From Nitrosopumilales archaeon (lineage in GTDB: Archaea; Thermoproteota; Nitrososphaeria; Nitrososphaerales; Nitrosopumilaceae): DNA of 7,704 nucleotides. The stretch lies in contig JANXYF010000017.1 of assembly GCA_025350175.1 (NCBI GenBank), forward strand, positions 1 through 7,704. The letters run 5' to 3'. The notes under the pieces are model-generated. The model was given only the letters and a program-made list of their open reading frames with translations, was not told where the DNA came from and did no database searches. Below, one piece after another: positions 1 through 6,142 of this stretch (position 1 is its first letter; the number at the start of each line of letters is the position of its first letter). The position numbers and the translations under genes were made by a program.

Positions 1-90
1 CCGTTTCTTTACAACTTGCCTGAGGTCAATATTTCAACCTCTAACTATCCAGTGTATGCTTTAAGGTTCTATTCAAACTGTGGGACATAG
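1..90 (+). CDS. Possible C-terminal end of an unidentified gene entering from the left edge
   Basis: Frame 1 of the plus strand is open from the first base to a TAG at 88-90, giving 29 residues (beginning PFLYNLPEVN and ending RFYSNCGT). The other two plus frames close at 61-63 and 22-24, and none of the minus frames is open across the stretch from a start codon. A run of six T follows the stop by 10 nt, which fits an archaeal poly-U terminator. The residue mix (N, S, T, Y, one late Cys) would suit a secreted or surface protein, but 29 codons can stay open by chance. No family is recognised. The sequence left of the window would settle it. Confidence 0.3.
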   Translation, partial: PFLYNLPEVNISTSNYPVYALRFYSNCGT

Positions 91-99
91 TTTGACCTG

Positions 100-105
100 T
101 TTTTT
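100..105 (+). terminator. Possible poly-T terminator after the left-edge open frame
   Basis: Six consecutive T occur 10 nt after the TAG at 88-90. Archaeal RNA polymerase terminates mainly at U-rich tracts without needing a hairpin, and no strong hairpin is visible here. A run of six is common in AT-rich DNA, so this is weak support. Confidence 0.2.
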
Positions 106-184
106 GTCGGGACATGATTTGTTTAGGTTCTGTTACTTTGTCGGTAAGTTATTCGTGTTACCTTTTGGTTGATCGATTTAGATT

Positions 185-481
185 TTATCGATTTATTACT
201 TCCAGGAATATTCCCACCCGTTCTTTATCTGAAAACTCTTCCAATTCTTTTCTGATTTCTTTTACTATAACCTTATGGGCATCACCAAATACTTCCTTGA
301 GTATTTCACTAAGATATTCGGGATATTCGTAACAGTCGGGCAGATAGCAATGATATTTTTTGTTTAACCGAGATAATACCTCTTCATAAACTGGTTTTCC
401 AATATGTAGCAGGTTCTTTTCTATTATCATACTGACTAGTGCTTTATTCACCAAATCCAAATCCATGTGTATTGTTTTCAT
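185..481 (-). CDS. Small protein of unknown function, paralogue of its upstream neighbour
   Basis: Function unknown. The frame encodes 98 aa from the ATG at 481. An in-frame ATG at 523 would add 14 residues and one at 466 would remove five. I chose 481 because it gives exactly the length of the paralogue at 550-846, and the two then align without gaps from residue 11 to the end, with about 32 identities in 88 positions. Shared blocks are the G-x-P-x-x-EEV segment (residues 28-35 here), KY-x-C-x5-DC (42-51), P-x-YL (55-58) and EVFGD (63-67). The protein looks soluble and mostly helical, with no signal peptide or membrane segment. The two conserved Cys could bind a metal or form a disulphide, but one pair is too few for a classical zinc finger. 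A 68-nt spacer separates it from the upstream copy, so co-transcription is possible; a weak AT-rich box lies at 482-491. Confidence 0.72.
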   Translation of the reverse strand: MKTIHMDLDLVNKALVSMIIEKNLLHIGKPVYEEVLSRLNKKYHCYLPDCYEYPEYLSEILKEVFGDAHKVIVKEIRKELEEFSDKERVGIFLEVINR

Positions 482-501
482 ACATATTATTAGTAAGTTG
501 T

Positions 502-529
502 ACTTAGCTAATGTTACATACACTTAGCT
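502..529. repeat. Pair of 8-bp direct repeats in the spacer between the two small genes
   Basis: The octamer ACTTAGCT occurs at 502-509 and again at 522-529, exactly 20 bp apart, so both copies would lie on the same DNA face. It sits upstream of the gene starting at 481 and could be a regulator site. Short repeats of this kind also arise by chance in AT-rich spacers. Confidence 0.25.
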
Positions 530-549
530 TGTTTCCCAAGTTGATAAAA

Positions 550-846
550 CTAGGCACTTAATGAATCAAGAAAATATTCAGTTGAAATATGATTTATCTC
601 TTCACCCAAGTTTTGGTGAATTGATTGTATAATTTCTCCCGAACGGTCTCCAAAGACTTCACCAAGAACCTTCCTTAGATATTGTGGATGATCAAAACAA
701 TCGGAAATATTGCATTCATATTTTTGCTGTAACTTGGAACAAACTTCCTCATGGGCAGGCCATCCAACCTCTTGCAGGCTTTTGTTGATTGCAAGTGCTG
801 CTATTGTTTTTCGAACAGTTCGCGTTTCTTCGAACATCATTTCCAT
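550..846 (-). CDS. Small protein of unknown function, upstream copy of the tandem pair
   Basis: Function unknown. It encodes 98 aa from the ATG at 846 and is paralogous to the next gene downstream. The conserved core is V-x-K near residue 11, G-x-P-x-H-EEV (28-35), KYECNISDC (42-50 region, two Cys), P-x-YL and EVFGD, followed by an amphipathic helix and a less conserved end. There is no signal peptide, transmembrane segment or recognised catalytic motif. Three ATGs lie close together (846, 840, 837). An AT-rich box TATTGATAAT at 861-870 would fit a leaderless start at 837 or 840 better than at 846, so the first two or three residues are uncertain. All three codons lie within a perfect 26-bp palindrome, which suggests control at the start site. 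Relative to its partner it has drifted most at the C-terminus. Confidence 0.75.
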   Translation of the reverse strand: MEMMFEETRTVRKTIAALAINKSLQEVGWPAHEEVCSKLQQKYECNISDCFDHPQYLRKVLGEVFGDRSGEIIQSIHQNLGEEINHISTEYFLDSLSA

Positions 847-860
847 ATATGGAAATGATG
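835..860. repeat. Perfect 26-bp palindrome over a start codon
   Basis: The 13-nt arm CATCATTTCCATA is followed directly by its exact reverse complement, centred between 847 and 848, with no loop and no mismatch. The dyad ends cleanly (A/A at 834 and 861). It contains the ATG codons at 846, 840 and 837 of the minus-strand gene and has a TATATA-like centre. Placement and symmetry fit a homodimeric regulator operator or a DNA-level cruciform. An RNA hairpin is unlikely if the transcript starts at or near the ATG. Confidence 0.85.
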
Positions 861-1033
861 ATTATCAATACGGGTGTGTAATGAATGAAAATGACAGTAG
901 GGTTATTCGTACATCGTACATAAATAAAAGGCACATTCTTGGAACCATTATTCTGATGGCAGATTTTCACAAAATAAGATTAGGTTATTAAAATATAGTA
1001 TTGCTTTGGCATAATAATTGATTTAAAACTGGT

Positions 1034-1216
1034 CTACTTTCTTCTTTTTCTTTGAGTCGGCTTGTTTTGGCCTGGGACTCTTTTTAGGATAAATCTTTTT
1101 CTAAAATTGTTTTTGTTTCGTGTAATTGATATAGTTCCATGTCTTTCTCGTGATGGAACCTTTGGAGTTTGTCCTCTTACTTTTCCTGCTTTAGTAAGCG
1201 ATCCGTGAGTTGGCAC
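1034..1216 (-). CDS. rps30e: Small-subunit ribosomal protein S30e
   Basis: This is a 60-aa basic protein of the 30S ribosomal subunit. The N-terminus MPTHGSLTKAGKVRGQTPK is the hallmark of archaeal and eukaryotic S30e; in eukaryotes the same domain follows a ubiquitin-like leader (FAU), which is absent here as usual in archaea. The rest is rich in Lys and Arg (TRNKNNF, then KRRK at the end) and suits rRNA binding. The start is GTG at 1216, fixed by the family's PTHG beginning and by the lack of any ATG upstream in frame. The gene lies 44 nt after the radical SAM stop, so it may be read through from that operon. An AT-rich stretch (ATAAATTGAATTAAAA) in the spacer could also give it its own promoter. 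Its length and ending agree with the slightly extended C-terminus I would expect in this lineage. Confidence 0.93.
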   Translation of the reverse strand: MPTHGSLTKAGKVRGQTPKVPSRERHGTISITRNKNNFRKRFILKRVPGQNKPTQRKRRK

Positions 1217-1260
1217 GAATGGAGTTTATTTTTAATTCAATTTATGTATTTGGTTATAGT

Positions 1261-2985
1261 TTACCAGTACTTTGTCTTGATAGTCTCAATTACTCTCTCA
1301 TGTTCTGGGCCCTTTCTTCTTGCATATTTCTCCATTGCAGCAAGTGGAACACCACCCAAGGTTCTTGCAAGTCCTGTGAATGCCTTTCTCTTGAAAGTAT
1401 TGTTGCTGCCTGTCTTGTCCATGAATTTCTGAATTCCATACTTGAAGTTGTGCTGCCATGTCTTGTACATTACACCAAGTTGTGGGGCAGTTAATTCATT
1501 TCCAATATCAAAGAACTCTGATTTTTCCAATAGTCCTATTGGGACAAATGTGAGTGGGGTTACTGTAAACTGGGATTCTGGTTGTTCTAGCTCTAGCTCG
1601 TTTATGAGGCGTATTGTATCCCATCCGTCTTCTTCAGTTTCAGCATTGTCAAGACCCATGATTAGAGTAAATGCAGGAATCCAGTGATTCTCGTTTAGTG
1701 TCTTTACTCCTTCTTTTACAACCCAGTGCCATTCCTCTGGTTTGTATGGAGCAAGTTTTCTGTCTGCATATTTTCCAATCAATCTAAGACTTCCTGTCTC
1801 AAATCCACATTGTACTCCAGTCTTGTTGTTTGGACCTGAACGGATAATCTTTGAAATGTTTGGAAGTAATTTTTCATCGGCAATTGCTCCTGCCAAAGTA
1901 CCGTGAGTTGGATTAGTATGGTGTATTCCACATGACATTACTGCCTTGAAGAGTTCTTCTAATGCTTCTCTGTTTGGAGCCATGTTCTTTGTCTTTCTGG
2001 GATCAAGGCCGTAGACGAAGATATCATCACTATGAAGCCATGCATTTCGTTGTCCTCCTTTCTTTATGTTGACTTCAATCTCTTGTTTTACTTTTTCAGG
2101 TGAATAGTATCTCAGCGGTCTTAGTGTAACATCACAAAACTTGCAACCTCTTCCACAACCTCGCATAACTTCTACCATTCCATGCATGCTTGGCTCTACT
2201 ATGTTTGGTATTTCATCAACTCCTGGCTCATCCCAGTAATGGATGAATCTACCATGGAATTTCTCTTGGTCTTTTCCAAATTCTTTAATCTCAACTTTGA
2301 AATCGCTTTTAACAAATGGATTCATGTTTTCAAAGTCTCCTGCTATGAGTTTGCTAAAGAATTCTCCAGCATGTCCGTCTATCTCAGGAGCTATACCACC
2401 AAGTTCTCCTTCTAGTACAGCATAGAGTCCATATTCTTGAATTTTCTTTGGGTCATAGTTATACTGCCAAGTTCCCGAAGCTCCAGCTATGACTTTGGCA
2501 TTACTTCCGTTTTTCTTCTTTGCAGCATTAATCTTCATGTGTAAGTCACGGTTGTAAAATTCGTCATATGATGTCTGTTTTCTACCATAAGTAAATGTCA
2601 TAGTTACAGGACCCATTCCAAGAGGGTCCATTTCATAAGTACCAACTACTTGAGTTTCAGGACCGATGAACTTGTCTACATGATCAGGATGTGCCACTAC
2701 AACTTCCTCTCTTTTGTATCCGTCTCTGAGAAGAGCCGCTTCGACTTTTCTTAATCCATACGGAGCATAATTTGCAACGCCATTTGTATGGCTTATAGGA
2801 TTACAGATAAAGTCAAAGAGAATTTTTGGAGTAACTTGATCTTTTAGAATGTAATACCAGAAGCTGTTTTTTGGCCTGTGTGGGTCTACTGCGGGGGCAC
2901 AACCAAAAAAGGTTGCCAAAGATATCCCACGATAGGGAGACATGAGTGTACGATCTGCAGTTAATACAATTTTAGGATGAACCAA
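1261..2985 (-). CDS. Radical SAM enzyme, probable B12-binding type, function unproven
   Basis: 574 aa. The motif C277-x3-C281-x2-C284 (RGCGRGCKFCDV) supplies the three ligands of the 4Fe-4S cluster that cleaves S-adenosylmethionine to a 5'-deoxyadenosyl radical. The radical SAM barrel follows, with HSDDIFVYG near 318-326, a GFETGS motif near 394-399 that resembles the SAM-contact strand, and FTLIMGL near 439-445. The region before residue 270 has the size and place of the cobalamin-binding-like domain of B12-type radical SAM proteins, with YGLRKVEAAL at 76-85 and MDPLGMGP at 119-126, but no clear DxHxxG motif. The start is TTG at 2985, with an in-frame TGA two codons earlier and the next Met only at residue 15. 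Substrate unknown. Members of this broad class include archaeal lipid-modifying enzymes (tetraether or GDGT-ring synthases), which is only a possibility here. Its neighbours pyrK and rps30e do not point to a pathway. Confidence 0.85.
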   Translation of the reverse strand: MVHPKIVLTADRTLMSPYRGISLATFFGCAPAVDPHRPKNSFWYYILKDQVTPKILFDFICNPISHTNGVANYAPYGLRKVEAALLRDGYKREEVVVAHPDHVDKFIGPETQVVGTYEMDPLGMGPVTMTFTYGRKQTSYDEFYNRDLHMKINAAKKKNGSNAKVIAGASGTWQYNYDPKKIQEYGLYAVLEGELGGIAPEIDGHAGEFFSKLIAGDFENMNPFVKSDFKVEIKEFGKDQEKFHGRFIHYWDEPGVDEIPNIVEPSMHGMVEVMRGCGRGCKFCDVTLRPLRYYSPEKVKQEIEVNIKKGGQRNAWLHSDDIFVYGLDPRKTKNMAPNREALEELFKAVMSCGIHHTNPTHGTLAGAIADEKLLPNISKIIRSGPNNKTGVQCGFETGSLRLIGKYADRKLAPYKPEEWHWVVKEGVKTLNENHWIPAFTLIMGLDNAETEEDGWDTIRLINELELEQPESQFTVTPLTFVPIGLLEKSEFFDIGNELTAPQLGVMYKTWQHNFKYGIQKFMDKTGSNNTFKRKAFTGLARTLGGVPLAAMEKYARRKGPEHERVIETIKTKYW

Positions 2986-3012
2986 TTTTCAATTTGAATG
3001 ACTTTTGATAGC

Positions 3013-3019
3013 ATTTTAA
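3013..3019 (-). promoter_or_regulatory. Possible TATA box for the radical SAM gene
   Basis: On the minus strand TTAAAAT lies 28-34 nt upstream of the TTG at 2985. In archaea this spacing would start transcription a few bases before, or at, the start codon. It lies in the 55-nt spacer after pyrK, so the gene may be transcribed both from here and by read-through from the pyrimidine genes. Confidence 0.4.
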
Positions 3020-3040
3020 GTTTTCCGGCATTTTCACCGT

Positions 3041-3859
3041 CTAATAATTCTCAATCATGCCCGATTTGTTTCTATGAGTGTAACCAAACTCTTTGTTTGT
3101 AAGAAGATATGAACCATCAAAGACAGTTCCATCTTTGCATGCCATAACATCACCAAAGCAGCAGCTACCACATATTCCAATTCCACATTTCATCATTCTT
3201 TCAATACTTGCCTCAACATAGATCTTGTTTTGGGATGCAATATGTACAACTTTGTACATCATTTTTTCAGGACCACAAGTGTAAACCGCATCAAACCTAT
3301 TAGACTTGAATAATTTTTCCGTAACATCAGTAACAAGACCTTTTTCACCATAACTTCCATCTTCTGTTACAACAATAACTTGATGTGTGGTTCCCTCAAG
3401 TAATTTTTTTGTAAGACCTTCAAAAAAGACTTCGCCTTTAGTCTTTGCGCCCATGACTATGGTTACATCATCGGTTTTTTTAAGAAATGTTACAAGACGT
3501 ATTAGAGGAACTAGTCCTGTTCCTCCTCCCACTAGAAGTAGCTTGCCTTGTTTTATTGTAAATGAATTGCCATAAGGACCTCTTATTCCTATTTGATCAC
3601 CTACCTTTTTGGAAAATAATTCAGTTGTAGCAAGTCCATGTTTTCTTACTGTAAAAGCAGCTTTTCCATTTTCTTGGGTTATCATAACGCTCATTGGAAT
3701 CTCATTTACGCCAGGTATCCACACCATTGCAAATTGTCCTGGAAGCACTTTAGACAATATTTCATCAGTAAAGAATAGGGTGCGAACAGTGGGAGTTTCA
3801 TCCACAAATTTTTCTATTGTTACTATCTTTGGAGTATCAAAACTTTTTTGCAATACCAA
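3041..3859 (-). CDS. pyrK: Dihydroorotate dehydrogenase B, electron-transfer subunit
   Basis: A 272-aa cytoplasmic iron-sulphur flavoprotein that passes electrons from the PyrD FMN through a 2Fe-2S cluster and FAD to NAD+. Three parts are visible. Residues 10-105 form the FAD-binding barrel, with PGQFAMVW at 40-47 and IRGPYGNSF at 92-100. Residues 106-205 form the NAD-binding lobe, with GGGTGLVPL at 111-119 and CGPEKMM at 195-201. The C-terminus holds the cluster site C225-x4-C230-x2-C233-x7-C241 followed by DGTVFDG. Length is normal for PyrK. The start is TTG at 3859, which overlaps the end of pyrD by 23 nt; a second TTG at 3853 is an alternative, and no ATG is available near the N-terminus. 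The overlap makes translational coupling with pyrD likely. All expected cluster ligands are present, so the enzyme looks functional. Confidence 0.93.
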   Translation of the reverse strand: MVLQKSFDTPKIVTIEKFVDETPTVRTLFFTDEILSKVLPGQFAMVWIPGVNEIPMSVMITQENGKAAFTVRKHGLATTELFSKKVGDQIGIRGPYGNSFTIKQGKLLLVGGGTGLVPLIRLVTFLKKTDDVTIVMGAKTKGEVFFEGLTKKLLEGTTHQVIVVTEDGSYGEKGLVTDVTEKLFKSNRFDAVYTCGPEKMMYKVVHIASQNKIYVEASIERMMKCGIGICGSCCFGDVMACKDGTVFDGSYLLTNKEFGYTHRNKSGMIENY

Positions 3860-4745
3860 CCATCTCTTTTATTTTTGTAAAGTTTTTTCTTTCCATGTAC
3901 TGTGATATTCCATTGTTTATCTCAGAGAAAACGCCTGTCCATTTTTCTCCAACAGCACTACCAATCTGTACAGCACTTGCCCCCGCAAGTAAAAATTCTA
4001 CAGCATCTTCCCATCTTGAAATTCCACCACATCCAATAATAGGAATATCAAACTTTGATGAAATCTCATATACACATCTGACCGCAACAGGTTTGATTGG
4101 AGACCCAGATAATCCACCAATCTTGTGACTCAAGATAGGCCTGCCAGTTTCTACATCTATTGCCATAGCTCTTAGTGTATTTATTGCAGTTATTCCATCA
4201 ATGCCGCTCTCACATACAACACTAACAGTTTCTAGATAGTCGGAAGAGCCAAGACCCACTTTAGCAAGTACTGGTACTTTGGATTCTTTTTTTACAGATT
4301 TTATTATAGTTCTAACAAGTTCTGGGTCATCACCCACTTCTAGTCCTACTTTTTCAACATGGGGACATGACAGATTAAGCTCGTATCCTAGGATCTTTAC
4401 ATTTTCAAATTGTTTTATCATAAATGTAAAGTCTTCAGCAATAGAGCCTACCAGACTAACAATTATTGGAATAGTTTGATTTGATGATAGCATCTTTGCA
4501 AAGTATGGAGCTCCTGGATTTGATAGTCCAACTGCATTTAGATACCCATTTCCCAGTCCAATGATAGTCGGGTTTGGATATCCATCCCACGGTTCTTTGC
4601 TAAGTGATTTTGTGACGAGTGCACCAGCTCCTTCTTTATATAGACGACCAAAAACGTCAAGCGATATACCAAGAATGCCAGATGCAAGCATCGTAGGTCT
4701 CTCAAGTACAATGGGACCTACACTGGTTGAAATGTCAGGACTCAC
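3837..4745 (-). CDS. pyrD: Dihydroorotate dehydrogenase B, catalytic subunit
   Basis: A 302-aa FMN enzyme that oxidises dihydroorotate to orotate, the fourth step of de novo UMP synthesis. It folds as a TIM barrel and works in the cytoplasm with PyrK. Visible motifs are TKSLS (45-49) with the FMN-contacting Lys46, GLGNGYLNAVGLSNPG (63-78), NLSCPH (124-129) with Cys127 as catalytic base, AINT (187-190), GGLSG (210-214), GCGGI (238-242) and the FMN-phosphate segment QIGSA (260-264). Cys rather than Ser as base, together with the adjacent pyrK, identifies class 1B, the NAD-linked type. The start is GTG at 4745: a TAA lies four codons upstream in frame and a TATA box sits 25-30 nt upstream, so the transcript is probably leaderless. 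It is first in a minus-strand run with pyrK, and its stop lies inside the pyrK coding sequence. Confidence 0.95.
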   Translation of the reverse strand: MSPDISTSVGPIVLERPTMLASGILGISLDVFGRLYKEGAGALVTKSLSKEPWDGYPNPTIIGLGNGYLNAVGLSNPGAPYFAKMLSSNQTIPIIVSLVGSIAEDFTFMIKQFENVKILGYELNLSCPHVEKVGLEVGDDPELVRTIIKSVKKESKVPVLAKVGLGSSDYLETVSVVCESGIDGITAINTLRAMAIDVETGRPILSHKIGGLSGSPIKPVAVRCVYEISSKFDIPIIGCGGISRWEDAVEFLLAGASAVQIGSAVGEKWTGVFSEINNGISQYMERKNFTKIKEMVGIAKKF

Positions 4746-4769
4746 TTCTAATAATTAAAAATGGTTGTC

Positions 4770-4775
4770 TTATAA
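4770..4775 (-). promoter_or_regulatory. TATA box of pyrD, leaderless type
   Basis: TTATAA lies 25-30 nt upstream of the pyrD GTG at 4745 on the minus strand. That is the distance at which archaeal TBP/TFB sets transcription start on the first base of the codon, and no Shine-Dalgarno sequence is present. The hexamer is its own reverse complement, so it could also serve the divergent nop5 gene, giving a leader of roughly 20 nt there. Confidence 0.6.
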
Positions 4776-4787
4776 CGTTTGATGTAG

Positions 4788-4794
4788 TTTAGAA
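4788..4794 (+). promoter_or_regulatory. Possible TATA box for nop5-flpA
   Basis: TTTAGAA lies 29-35 nt upstream of the nop5 ATG at 4823 and would give a leader of a few bases. The palindromic TTATAA at 4770-4775 is the rival candidate. The whole divergent spacer is only 77 bp, so the two transcription units must share or interleave their promoter elements. Confidence 0.35.
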
Positions 4795-4822
4795 TCCCTA
4801 CTGTTACATTTTTTAGTAAGAC

Positions 4823-6142
4823 ATGAAAATGCTCTCTATGTATTCTGTAATTTTAACAGAGTTGGGCGTTGCAGTTTTTGACGATAATAAATGTGTAAAA
4901 TCATTTCCATTTTCAAATCCTGCAGTCCAGTACGTAGATTTGAAAAAAGAGCAGATCAATCTCAATGAATTAGAACAGTTTCTTGCCAATTTGGGAAGTA
5001 TCGTTACAGTAAATGATTCTTCGCTGTTAAAATTATTGAGGAAAAAATCTATAGAGTCTGATCTTATGGATGAGAAGAAGATAGAGACCATACAGTCTTC
5101 AAAATTGCATGTCCTTGTAGATTCAGGCTTTGCCACAGATGAAGGAGATGCTAGAGGAAAATTACGAGAATTTGCACTCAATTTATCATCATCTAGAGTA
5201 ACAGAGATTTCTGAAAGTCCTGATTTGCACATAATTCAAGCAATTAGTACCTTAGATGAGACAGACAAGATAATCAATTTACTAAGTTCCAGAGTAAGAG
5301 AGTGGTATGGATTACATTTTCCAGAACTTGACAATCTAATTGATACAATAAGCGGGTATTCAAAAATTGTCACGGCAGGAAGAAGAGACGATCTTACTCA
5401 GAATACATATCTTGAGGCTGGTTTTCCTGAAGAGAAAGCAGAGATGTTATCACTATTACAAAAAAAGAGTAGAGGTGGTCAGATCTCAGATGAGAATCTT
5501 GCAATAGTTCAAAGTATTTCAAAACAGATTCTAGATCTTTTTGAGTTAAGACAATCACTTGAAAAACACATCGAGTCACAAATGGAGCTAGTGGCACCAA
5601 ACATTTCTGTCATACTAGGGTCTGCTGTTGGAGCAAGAATACTTGCAAAGGCTGGAAGTCTAAAGAGACTTGCAATGATGCCAGCTAGTACAATTCAAAT
5701 TCTTGGTGCAGAGAAGGCATTATTTAGATCACTCAAAACTGGTGCCCAGCCACCAAAACATGGTTTGTTGTTCCAGCATCAATTAGTTCATGCTGCTCCA
5801 AGATGGCAAAGAGGTAAGATTGCAAGGGCAATAGCTGCAAAAGCTGCAATTGCTGCAAGAGTAGATGTCTATGGAGCAGGTAGAAATGATACATTACTTG
5901 AAAAACTCAACATACGAGTCACAGAGATAGGAGTAAAATACAAAGACCAGCCAGAAAGACCAGCTTTCCAGCCACGTAGACAAGAAGACCAACGAGATAG
6001 AAGATTTGGCGGAGGTGGTGGTAGAGGCGGTAGAGATGGAGATAGAAGATACGGCGGAGGTGGTGGTAGAGGAGGAGATGGAGACAAGCGAAACGACTGG
6101 CAAAAGAGCAAGAGAAAAAAGTTTGGAAAACGAAGAAGATAA
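4823..6142 (+). CDS. nop5: C/D box RNP core protein Nop5 (Nop56/Nop58 homologue)
   Basis: A 439-aa scaffold of the archaeal C/D box ribonucleoprotein. It dimerises by a coiled coil, binds fibrillarin with its N-terminal domain and holds L7Ae plus the guide RNA with its Nop domain, directing 2'-O-methylation of rRNA and tRNA. Visible parts are an N-terminal domain (about 1-120, starting YSVILTELGVAVFD), a helical coiled-coil region (about 140-255) and the Nop domain (about 258-372) with GAEKALFRSLKTGAQPPKHG at 295-314. A low-complexity tail (about 375-439) is rich in R, G and D and ends in KRKKFGKRRR. The tail carries two GGGGGRGG blocks, like the GAR domain that eukaryotes place on fibrillarin. 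The start is ATG at 4823, with ATGs at 4829 and 4838 as alternatives closer to the usual family start. It overlaps flpA, consistent with a two-gene operon. Confidence 0.96.
   Translation: MKMLSMYSVILTELGVAVFDDNKCVKSFPFSNPAVQYVDLKKEQINLNELEQFLANLGSIVTVNDSSLLKLLRKKSIESDLMDEKKIETIQSSKLHVLVDSGFATDEGDARGKLREFALNLSSSRVTEISESPDLHIIQAISTLDETDKIINLLSSRVREWYGLHFPELDNLIDTISGYSKIVTAGRRDDLTQNTYLEAGFPEEKAEMLSLLQKKSRGGQISDENLAIVQSISKQILDLFELRQSLEKHIESQMELVAPNISVILGSAVGARILAKAGSLKRLAMMPASTIQILGAEKALFRSLKTGAQPPKHGLLFQHQLVHAAPRWQRGKIARAIAAKAAIAARVDVYGAGRNDTLLEKLNIRVTEIGVKYKDQPERPAFQPRRQEDQRDRRFGGGGGRGGRDGDRRYGGGGGRGGDGDKRNDWQKSKRKKFGKRRR
5996..6082 (+). repeat. Tandem duplication encoding the Gly/Arg blocks of Nop5
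   Basis: Two near-identical units stand head to tail: 45 nt at 5996-6040 and 42 nt at 6041-6082. Both start GATAGAAGAT and contain GGCGGAGGTGGTGGTAGAGG. They differ by a few bases near the middle and by an in-frame 3-nt indel near the end of the unit. Each encodes D-R-R-(F/Y)-GGGGGRGG plus an acidic step. The preserved frame and near identity suggest a recent slippage duplication tolerated or favoured by selection. Confidence 0.85.

Noticed and set aside
82..121. Imperfect 13-nt direct repeat GGGACAT(AG/GA)TTTG at 82-94 and 109-121
   Set aside because: Only two copies with two mismatches and no link to a gene start; it could be chance.
114..332. 72-aa plus-strand open frame at the left
   Set aside because: It lies mostly antisense to the small gene at 185-481, which has a paralogue to support it; this frame has no recognisable features.
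842..853. Palindrome centre resembles a CArG box, CC(A/T)6GG
   Set aside because: That is a binding site of eukaryotic MADS-box factors, which archaea are not known to have; the match follows from any AT-rich dyad flanked by CC and GG.
855..956. Possible C/D box sRNA: ATGATGA at 855-861 and CTGA at 953-956
   Set aside because: The boxes are about 100 nt apart, with no D' and C' pair correctly placed between them, and the C box belongs to the palindrome.
710..991. 93-aa plus-strand open frame and a 73-aa minus-strand frame (749-970) across the palindrome region
   Set aside because: Both overlap the supported 98-aa gene in other frames and only look related to each other because the palindrome encodes the same ISIYGND peptide on each strand.
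1169..1687. Several plus-strand open frames opposite the radical SAM gene and rps30e
   Set aside because: They are antisense shadows of two clearly conserved genes, with composition typical of the reverse complement.
6006..6122. N-terminal extension of fibrillarin with repeated EVVVE segments
   Set aside because: It is the alternative-frame reading of the nop5 repeat and would give fibrillarin an acidic leader not known in the archaeal family; starts at 6078 or 6123 fit better.
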